Source: an uncultured Lachnospiraceae bacterium
GTDB lineage: Bacteria > Bacillota > Clostridia > Lachnospirales > Lachnospiraceae
Direction: 5' to 3'
NCBI GenBank assembly: GCA_947625465.1
Contig: CANQOK010000011.1
Location: forward strand, 1-49,599
Length of the DNA: 49,599 bases
Below, piece by piece: positions 43,510 to 49,599 of the stretch. Numbering within the stretch: position 1 is the first letter of the stretch; each line of letters starts with the position of its first letter. The position numbers and the translations under genes were made by a program. The notes below the pieces were generated by a model. That model made no database searches, was not told the origin of the DNA, and saw only the letters and a program-made list of their open reading frames with translations.

Positions 43510-43764
43510 CTATAAGTTCTCAAATACGTTCTCTACTTCCCGCATTGCCTCTTCCTCATCCGGGCCGTCGCAGATCACTTCCACTTCGGATCCGCTCATG
43601 ATGCATGCGGAAAACAGCATCATGATGCTTTTGGCGTCATAATCCTTTCCCTTATATTTCAGGGTAACGTCTGCTTTTTTTACAACCACCGCGTTGGCAA
43701 GGGCAGCGACCGCCTCCATGTGCAGTCCCTGAGAACCCGGAACCGTAATTACTTTTGAAATCAT
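43510..43764 (-). CDS. HPr-like protein with altered active site
   Basis: 84 residues, full HPr length. Active-site His15 is present in SQGLHMEA, but Arg17 and Pro18 of canonical HPr (HARP) are Glu17 and Ala18. The regulatory Ser46 is kept in DAKSIMMLF, and GSEVEVICDG matches the HPr C-terminal half. With Arg17 lost, phosphotransfer from Enzyme I may be impaired while Ser46 control could remain, in the manner of Crh. TAAAGGAGA lies before the ATG. First gene of the operon with fbp, asnB and the M23 gene. Confidence 0.9.
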   Translation of the reverse strand: MISKVITVPGSQGLHMEAVAALANAVVVKKADVTLKYKGKDYDAKSIMMLFSACIMSGSEVEVICDGPDEEEAMREVENVFENL

Positions 43765-43813
43765 ATATGATATCTCCTTTACTTATGTATTCTATAATAA
43801 TTGCTCTCTCTCT

Positions 43814-43842
43814 ATCCTATGCTTTTTTTAGCGGAACATCAA
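43814..43842 (-). promoter_or_regulatory. Probable promoter of the HPr-fbp-asnB-M23 operon
   Basis: On the minus strand TTGATG (43842-43837), 17 bases, TAGGAT (43819-43814). It lies back to back with the plus-strand promoter at 43877. Confidence 0.45.
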
Positions 43843-43876
43843 GTCTTTTTTTATATTTTCTGAGATTCGATAACAG

Positions 43877-43905
43877 TTGACATCCGAAAAGGTTGGGCTT
43901 ACAAT
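43877..43905 (+). promoter_or_regulatory. Promoter of the ATP-grasp/MurE-like operon
   Basis: TTGACA (43877-43882), 17 bases, TACAAT (43900-43905). The leader is about 35 bases. Confidence 0.75.
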
Positions 43906-43946
43906 ACAATACGGTACGATACTTGAAACGGAAGATAGGAGAAATC

Positions 43947-45158
43947 ATGATTTTTACGGAGAAAGAATTTATCCCCATGCTGTTTGGCGGGGATATCAAC
44001 ACATACAGCGTCGCGCGCGCATTTTATGAGGAATACGGCGTAAGATCTTATGTATTCGGGAAATTTCCCAGCGGTCCGAGCTTTGGCAGCAAAATGATCA
44101 CTTACACCGCCAATAAAGAGATCGACACGGACCCTGTTTTTTTAGATACTATCCGGCAGTTCTGCGCGGCGCATTCAGACAAGACCGTGATCCTGATCGG
44201 CTGCGGTGACAGTTATGTCGCGCTGATCAGCAGACACAAGGCGGAACTGCCTGCAAATACCATAGCGCCGTACATTGATTTTGACCTGATGGACCGGCTG
44301 CAGCACAAGGAATTATTTTATCAGCTTTGCGATAAACACGGCATTGACTACCCTGCCACCGTGATCCACCGGAAAGAAATGGGACTTGATTTTACGCTTC
44401 CGTTTTCGTTCCCCGTGATCTTAAAGCCGTCGGACAGCGTCATGTACTGGGAATATCCGTTTTCTACGCAGAAAAAGGTATATAAAATCGATACGCGGGA
44501 AGAATTAAACACGGTAATCACGCAGATTTATGAGGCCGGTTATCACGACAGCCTGATCATTCAGGACACCATTCCCGGCAACGATGAATATATGCGGGTT
44601 CTGACCGCTTATTCCGGGAAGGACCGGCAGGTGAAAATGATGTGTCTGGGCCATGTGCTGTTAGAGGAGCATACGCCGCACGGACTGGGAAACCACGCAG
44701 TCATCATTACGGAACCGAACGAAGCCCTGATGCAGAAGGTAAAGCAGCTTCTGGATGAACTTGCCTACACCGGCTTTTCCAATTTCGATATCAAATATGA
44801 TACCCGGGACGGAAAATATAAATTCTTTGAGATCAACACCAGACAGGGCCGCAGCAACTATTATGTGACCGGTTCCGGTTTTAATCTGGCAAAATATATC
44901 GTAGAAGAATATATTTACAACCGGACGCTTCCGTTTGAGACGGCAAAAGAGGAACACCTCTGGTGGGTTGTGCCGAAGGGCGTTGCCTGCAAATATGTGA
45001 AGCAGCCGGAAAATCTTGCCAAAATGAAAGCATTAGCCGCCGCGGGACGAGCCGTAAATCCCATTTTTAAAAAAGGGGATTTTACCTGGAACCGCTGGCT
45101 GCGCATGGTCAAAAACCATTTGAGCCACTACCGGAAATTTAAGACCTATTACCATTGA
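43947..45158 (+). CDS. ATP-grasp carboxylate-amine ligase (D-aspartate ligase-like)
   Basis: 403 residues. ATP-grasp features: FPVILKPSDSVMYWEYPF as the lysine strand, LIIQDTIPGNDEYM, then the metal/ATP-binding end KYKFFEINTRQGRSNYY with NLAKYIVEEYI. The pattern resembles D-aspartate ligases (Aslfm group), which attach an amino acid through an acyl phosphate, but the substrate is not certain. Start ATG at 43947 has AGGAGA upstream; the frame is open to 43893 but would cross the promoter. The MurE-like gene follows 35 bases later, in the same transcript. No membrane segment or signal peptide, so it acts in the cytoplasm. Confidence 0.85.
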   Translation: MIFTEKEFIPMLFGGDINTYSVARAFYEEYGVRSYVFGKFPSGPSFGSKMITYTANKEIDTDPVFLDTIRQFCAAHSDKTVILIGCGDSYVALISRHKAELPANTIAPYIDFDLMDRLQHKELFYQLCDKHGIDYPATVIHRKEMGLDFTLPFSFPVILKPSDSVMYWEYPFSTQKKVYKIDTREELNTVITQIYEAGYHDSLIIQDTIPGNDEYMRVLTAYSGKDRQVKMMCLGHVLLEEHTPHGLGNHAVIITEPNEALMQKVKQLLDELAYTGFSNFDIKYDTRDGKYKFFEINTRQGRSNYYVTGSGFNLAKYIVEEYIYNRTLPFETAKEEHLWWVVPKGVACKYVKQPENLAKMKALAAAGRAVNPIFKKGDFTWNRWLRMVKNHLSHYRKFKTYYH

Positions 45159-45193
45159 GCCGTATCATATTTGATAGCCAAACAGGAGAACAT

Positions 45194-46711
45194 ATGAAAA
45201 AATATTCCATTTCCGCTTATCTGGACCTGCTGACAGAAGCCGGGCTGGTCACGGAAGCCAATTTATATGACCAAAAGAATCTGGCGATTGAAAACCTGAC
45301 CTTTGATTCCAGAGAAGTAACCCCCGGCACCCTGTTCGTCTGTAAGGGCGCCGCGTTTAAAGCCGCTTATCTGGAACAGTCTGTGGCAGACGGCGCTGTA
45401 TTATATGTCAGCGAACAGAAATACGAACTAAACCGGCCGGTTCCGTACATTCTGGTATCGGATGTCCGAAAAGCCATGCCGATCCTGGGAAAATTCTTTT
45501 ATGAAGATCCCTGCCGGAATTTCCGTCTGATCGGGGTGGGCGGCACGAAGGGAAAATCGACGGTCGTTTACTATATCAAAGCGATTCTGGACGATTATTT
45601 GAAGGCCGCCGGACAGCCGGAATCCGCCATGATCTCATCGATTGATACCTATGACGGCGTGAACCGGTTTGAATCGCATATTACCACGCCGGAATCGCTG
45701 GAACTGTTCCGGCATTTCCACAATGTGGCGGACAGCCATATCCCCTATCTGTCAATGGAGGTTTCCAGTCAGGCGTTAAAATATGACCGGGTCGATGAAG
45801 TTGTATTTGACGTGGGGATTTTTATGAATATCTCGGAAGACCATATCAGTCCCATCGAGCATCCGGATTTTGAAGACTATTTCGCTTCTAAACTGAAGCT
45901 GTTCGCGCAGACGAGGACCGCCCTTGTCTGTACAGACAGCGATTATCAGGAGCGGATCCTGGCAGAGGCGGCGGCCTCCGGGCGCCTGCTTACCTTCGGT
46001 ACAAAAGCCGGCAGCGACATTTACGGCTATAACATCCGAAAAGTAAACGATCAGATTTTATTTGACGTAAAATGCGACCGCTTTCAGGAGACCTTTATCC
46101 TGACGATGCCGGGCCTGTTTAATGTAGAAAACGCTCTGGCAGCGATTGCCGCCGCTTATGTATTTGATATTCCGACGGAATATATCCACTCCGGACTGTT
46201 CCGGGCCCGTTCCGACGGCAGAATGGAAGCTTTTCACAGCGAGGACGGCAAGGTAGTCGCCATTGTGGACTATGCGCACAATAAGCTGAGCTTCGAGAAA
46301 TTATTCGACTCCACGAGAAAAGAATATCCGGAATCCGATATCGTTTCCATTTTCGGCTGTCCCGGCAAAAAAGCGCTGCTGCGCCGCCACGATCTGGGAA
46401 CCATTGCCGGTATGTACGCGAAAAAAGTATATCTGGTTGCGGAGGATCCGGGCGCGGAGCCTGTAATCGACATTTCCACAGACATCGCCCAATATGTGGC
46501 CGCCCAGAATTGCCCCTATGAAATGATTGAAGACCGCGGAGAAGCAATTACCAAAGCGATCCTGGAGGCCGATTCTCCCACAGTCATCCTGATCACCGGA
46601 AAGGGAAATGAAACCCGGCAGAAATACGGCAGTCAGTATATCGACTGCAGATCCGATGTAGAATATACCAAACTGGCATTGGAACAATATAATAAAGATC
46701 ACAGCACATAA
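45194..46711 (+). CDS. MurE-like Mur ligase paralogue with altered amino-acid motif
   Basis: 505 residues, full Mur-ligase architecture. The N-domain has the uridine-binding-like LTFDSREVTPGTLFVC; the P-loop is VGGTKGKST (115-123); TTPESLELF and SMEVSSQALKYDRV match MurE, and the carbamylated Lys corresponds to YFASKLKLF. The position of the DNPR (diaminopimelate) or equivalent lysine motif reads EDPGAEP (417-423), and AGKGHE reads TGKGNE (468-473). It thus keeps ATP and probably UDP-muramyl-type binding but should take another amino acid or substrate. Start MKKYSIS has AGGAG. It ends with a 13-base convergent overlap with the next gene. Confidence 0.87.
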   Translation: MKKYSISAYLDLLTEAGLVTEANLYDQKNLAIENLTFDSREVTPGTLFVCKGAAFKAAYLEQSVADGAVLYVSEQKYELNRPVPYILVSDVRKAMPILGKFFYEDPCRNFRLIGVGGTKGKSTVVYYIKAILDDYLKAAGQPESAMISSIDTYDGVNRFESHITTPESLELFRHFHNVADSHIPYLSMEVSSQALKYDRVDEVVFDVGIFMNISEDHISPIEHPDFEDYFASKLKLFAQTRTALVCTDSDYQERILAEAAASGRLLTFGTKAGSDIYGYNIRKVNDQILFDVKCDRFQETFILTMPGLFNVENALAAIAAAYVFDIPTEYIHSGLFRARSDGRMEAFHSEDGKVVAIVDYAHNKLSFEKLFDSTRKEYPESDIVSIFGCPGKKALLRRHDLGTIAGMYAKKVYLVAEDPGAEPVIDISTDIAQYVAAQNCPYEMIEDRGEAITKAILEADSPTVILITGKGNETRQKYGSQYIDCRSDVEYTKLALEQYNKDHST

Positions 46712-48018
46712 ACCGGCACTGCCCGCTCATTCCGGTTAGTAACGATGGTATTGCCGTCTGACAGCCGGGAATAGATCCCGGCAAACTGCCCGTCATATAC
46801 AAACAGTCCTGTCTGGTTTCCGTACAGGGCTGTTTTTGGTTCTGCTCCCGTACAGTCCACATTCCAGGTTAAAAACGGATGACAGTATTCCTGAACGATG
46901 TAGTCTTCCGAACGGTGAAGGCGGATCAGGTTTTCCCATTCCGCATCACTGTAGTCAAGTCCGGCAAATACCCCCGACGCTCCATAAGAATCTAGCGGTT
47001 TGATAATCCAGTGCTCTCGATTTTCGGTCAGCTCCTCGGGCCGCAGTTCCCCAATTTTTGCCGTAAACAGAACATGCGCGTCTAAAAACGCCGCTTCCTC
47101 CGCCGTCAGGAGCTGTCTGGTCATCGGATGCCGCATCACATAGAACAGGGCCTTATTGTGCGCAACCTGCGTCTGCAGTCCGCCGATCAGACACACCGCC
47201 TGCTCTTTTGCCGCCTGCAAAAACGGCCGGACTTCCCCGGCATGTTCGGCAATATCGCTGGTCACGGCGCGGCGATAAATGATGTGGATCTGTTTTCCGG
47301 TCGGAGAATAGAGAACGCCGTTTTGATAAGTCAGTTCCCGGATATCACAGATCTCCGCAGAGTATCCGTTTTCCCGAAAACGCTTTTCAAATTCCGCGAA
47401 CTCCGGCAGATAGCCTTTATCCAGAAAATCCACAATTGCCACATGCGGATCCGGCACCCGGCCGCCAAAGGCGGCGTAAATCCGGGAAACGGTTCTTACC
47501 CAGCTGTCAAACAGTTCAAACTGCCCGAACCGTTCTTCCTCCGGCAGAGAAAACGCCTGATGCAGCAGCAGCTCTTCGATCATGGCGGAAGTGCCGTCTG
47601 TATTGATCTCACAGAACTTCCACTGCTTCGTGTCCTCGTGATAATGAATATCCATGCGCATGATGGGGATCACGGACGCATATCCGGTGTCTATACAGAT
47701 CCACTGCTCCATCTCCTCCGAAAACGGGAACAGCTTCCGATATTCCGGATTTTCTTTATAGTGAACAGTTATCTTTGCGAGAATCCGGTACATTGTCTCC
47801 GCGATCTGCTGAAAAATCGCGATATCCTCCCTGGTAAATACCTTCGGCAGCGCCAGCGTCTTAATGCAGCCGCCCTTTGTTTTGGCAAGCGAAGTCTGAT
47901 TTAAAAATGCCTGCGCCGCTTTTCCCGCCGCGATCCCGGTCTCCCAGTTTTCCAATAATTTTTCTTTCCACAATCGGTTTGCAAGTGCCATCGCTTTATC
48001 CCAGATCCGGCTCATCAC
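46699..48018 (-). CDS. Glutathionylspermidine-synthase-like ATP-grasp protein
   Basis: 439 residues. Circularly permuted ATP-grasp features: MRMDIHYHEDTKQWKFCEINTDGTSAMIEE (early acidic metal-ligand strand, about 119-148) and REHWIIKPLDSYGASGVFAG (late glycine-rich strand, about 338-357), as in the pre-ATP-grasp of glutathionylspermidine synthases. Actual substrates are unknown; it is not paired with the amidase half of the true enzyme. The start is uncertain: the ATG pair at 48018/48015 overlaps GH35 by about 20 bases without a good Shine-Dalgarno, and an ATG at 47991 follows TGGGA after the GH35 stop. Its 3' end overlaps the convergent MurE-like gene by 13 bases. Confidence 0.75.
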   Translation of the reverse strand: MMSRIWDKAMALANRLWKEKLLENWETGIAAGKAAQAFLNQTSLAKTKGGCIKTLALPKVFTREDIAIFQQIAETMYRILAKITVHYKENPEYRKLFPFSEEMEQWICIDTGYASVIPIMRMDIHYHEDTKQWKFCEINTDGTSAMIEELLLHQAFSLPEEERFGQFELFDSWVRTVSRIYAAFGGRVPDPHVAIVDFLDKGYLPEFAEFEKRFRENGYSAEICDIRELTYQNGVLYSPTGKQIHIIYRRAVTSDIAEHAGEVRPFLQAAKEQAVCLIGGLQTQVAHNKALFYVMRHPMTRQLLTAEEAAFLDAHVLFTAKIGELRPEELTENREHWIIKPLDSYGASGVFAGLDYSDAEWENLIRLHRSEDYIVQEYCHPFLTWNVDCTGAEPKTALYGNQTGLFVYDGQFAGIYSRLSDGNTIVTNRNERAVPVYVL

Positions 48019-49599
48019 ACAGGGTGATCACCGGTCCATGCTTTCCTTCTGTCTCAAATAAAATGATCTCATTTTCTCCTGTCCTTAAAAGCGGCGCAGG
48101 AATGTAGAGTCTTTTCTGCGGCCCGATCTCCCAGAAGCGGCCGATACAGAATCCGTTTACAAACGCGCAGCCTTTGCCCCAGCCTGTAAAATCCAGAAAC
48201 GTATCGCCGGGTTCTTCCACGGAAACCGCAAACCGGTAAAACGCCGGTACGCCTTCTTCATATCCGCCGTTAAAATCCACCTGATCGATATTGTCAAGCG
48301 GAAGCGGATACATCTCCCAATTATGGTGCATATGACCGTTGATCTGTACGCAATGGTCGATTCCTTTGCGCTGTTCCTCCATCCGCGGTCCGAAATTCAC
48401 CCGGCCCATATTTTCCACCAGGATATCCAGTACGGAATCCGGCGTAATTTCCACCTCTATCGTATGCTCCGCCAATAATTCTTTATCATATAAGACTTTT
48501 ACCGGCTTGTTGTCTACCAGAATATTCGCCCGGTCATTGGCTTTCCACAGACGGATCTTCTCCAGCTTCTGCTCCTTTTCCAGCCTGGAACGGTACAGCA
48601 CATAGCCATAGCTCTGTCCCAGCTTCTCCATACAGATCGGGAACACCGAAGATACCGGAGCGGAAATCCGATCCAGCGTATGGCCGAGAGAAACCCGATC
48701 CGCCACCGGGACTTCGCCGTACGCCTTTCGTCTGATCTCGGTTGTAAACGTCACCTCTGGAATAGGCGCGTACCGGCTGATTATCTGCTGATAACGGCGG
48801 TATTTCTCCGTAATCTGTCCGTCTTCCGTCAGAATCGCGTCATAATCATAGGAAGTCACATCCGGCGCCAGCTCCTCATAATAGTTGGAGCCGTTCATAA
48901 ATCCGAAATTGGTTCCGCCTTCAAACATATAGATATTCACATGGCCCAGCTGCAGCATATCTTCCAGATCCGCCGCGCTCTGCTCCAGATCTCCCGTCAT
49001 ATGGCCGCCGTTGCCCCAGTGGTCGAACCAGCCCACCCAGAACTCCGTGCACATAAGCGGTCCGCCGTCTGTATACCGTTTCAGTACCGCAAACCGTTCT
49101 TTCGTATGGGAACCGAAATTGCCGGTAGGCAAAACGCCGTCGATATGCCCGCAGGAAAGAGATTCCTCCATCGGCCCGTCCGACGTCACCAGCGGCACCA
49201 CAACGCCCCGATCCCGCATCATCTGCTTCATGGTTTCCAGATAAGCGCCGTCACTGCCGTAATAGCCGTATTCATTTTCCACCTGCATTAAAATGATCGG
49301 TCCGCCGTACCGGATCTGCAGCGGCACAAGCAGAGAAAACAGTCTGTCATAATAGCGCGCCACATGGTCCAAAAAAGGCGGATAGCTGACACGCAGACGC
49401 ATTCCGTCCTCTGCCAGCAGCCATGCGGGCAGCCCGCCAAACTCCCATTCTGCGCAGATATATGGAGACGGCCGGACGATCACATACAGGCCCAGTTCCT
49501 GTGCCAGCTTAATAAAACGCACCAGATCCAGCATTCCATCAAACCGGAATTCGCCCGGTTTCGGCTCATGCAGATTCCACGGGACATAGGTTTCCACCG
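47996..49599 (-). CDS. GH35 beta-galactosidase (5' end beyond the window)
   Basis: At least 533 residues; the true start lies outside. The first visible residues METYVPWNLHEPKPGEF belong to the conserved GH35 barrel, normally some 50-60 residues into the protein, so no start is claimed here. The barrel contains VRPSPYICAEWEFGGLPAWLL, QVENEYGYYGSD (acid/base Glu) and CTEFWVGWFDHWG (nucleophile Glu), then beta-sandwich domains. It hydrolyses terminal beta-galactosides. Its 3' end overlaps the GSP-like gene, so the two are probably co-transcribed, an unusual pairing. Confidence 0.92.
   Translation of the reverse strand, partial: VETYVPWNLHEPKPGEFRFDGMLDLVRFIKLAQELGLYVIVRPSPYICAEWEFGGLPAWLLAEDGMRLRVSYPPFLDHVARYYDRLFSLLVPLQIRYGGPIILMQVENEYGYYGSDGAYLETMKQMMRDRGVVVPLVTSDGPMEESLSCGHIDGVLPTGNFGSHTKERFAVLKRYTDGGPLMCTEFWVGWFDHWGNGGHMTGDLEQSAADLEDMLQLGHVNIYMFEGGTNFGFMNGSNYYEELAPDVTSYDYDAILTEDGQITEKYRRYQQIISRYAPIPEVTFTTEIRRKAYGEVPVADRVSLGHTLDRISAPVSSVFPICMEKLGQSYGYVLYRSRLEKEQKLEKIRLWKANDRANILVDNKPVKVLYDKELLAEHTIEVEITPDSVLDILVENMGRVNFGPRMEEQRKGIDHCVQINGHMHHNWEMYPLPLDNIDQVDFNGGYEEGVPAFYRFAVSVEEPGDTFLDFTGWGKGCAFVNGFCIGRFWEIGPQKRLYIPAPLLRTGENEIILFETEGKHGPVITLCDEPDLG

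Overview
The window looks like chromosomal DNA of an anaerobic Firmicute, most likely a Lachnospiraceae member (class Clostridia). The main support is the SCIFF ranthipeptide pair scfA/scfB next to secDF and a TIGR04086-type membrane protein. Two gene orders typical of Clostridia agree: recJ-apt-rel-MBL-hemZ-hisS and dgt-dnaG-rpoD-trmK-nucleoside kinase. Strong AGGAGG ribosome binding sites, several TTG/GTG starts and a class III fructose-bisphosphatase also fit. No prophage, IS transposase or CRISPR array is visible.

Layout. (1) 1-2285 is an accessory patch. It holds tRNA-Gly(CCC), a type I toxin-antitoxin locus of the TxpA/RatA style, a second copy of its antisense RNA without a working toxin, another small structured RNA, and an unrecognised 342-residue gene. 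Short direct repeats containing a terminator lie on both sides of that gene. (2) 2260-5516, minus strand: a YibE/F membrane protein translationally coupled to a sortase-anchored purple-acid-phosphatase-like phosphoesterase. (3) 5625-19930, minus strand: a long housekeeping run. In transcription order it is a TIGR04086-like membrane protein, scfA, scfB, secDF, mscL, recJ, apt, a zinc-ribbon membrane protein, rel, an MBL hydrolase, hemZ and hisS. HemZ carries an extra C-terminal HD-GYP domain. (4) 19998-22901, plus strand: a CorC/HlyC-type protein, then pyrB-pyrI. (5) 22911-29727, minus strand: rnpB, then the macromolecular-synthesis operon dgt-dnaG-rpoD-trmK-nucleoside kinase. (6) 29793-32000, plus strand: an intact GH43 arabinanase-like enzyme preceded by a truncated GH43 homologue lacking the catalytic residues. 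(7) 32151-37949, minus strand: ilvN-ilvC, an LtaS-like sulfatase-fold enzyme, and helD. (8) 38400-43764, minus strand: an HPr-like protein, fbp, asnB and an M23 murein hydrolase, probably one operon. (9) 43877-46711, plus strand: an ATP-grasp ligase and a MurE-like ligase. These converge on a GSP-synthase-like ATP-grasp gene that follows a GH35 beta-galactosidase cut by the window end.

The best candidates for undescribed biology are five. They are the toxin mRNA leader with mutually exclusive hairpins over its Shine-Dalgarno site and the duplicated, covarying antisense RNA; the HemZ/HD-GYP fusion; the non-catalytic GH43 half-protein; the ATP-grasp/MurE-like ligase pair with altered substrate motifs; and an HPr-like protein that keeps His15 and Ser46 but has lost Arg17. 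All calls come from reading the sequence. No database search was run.
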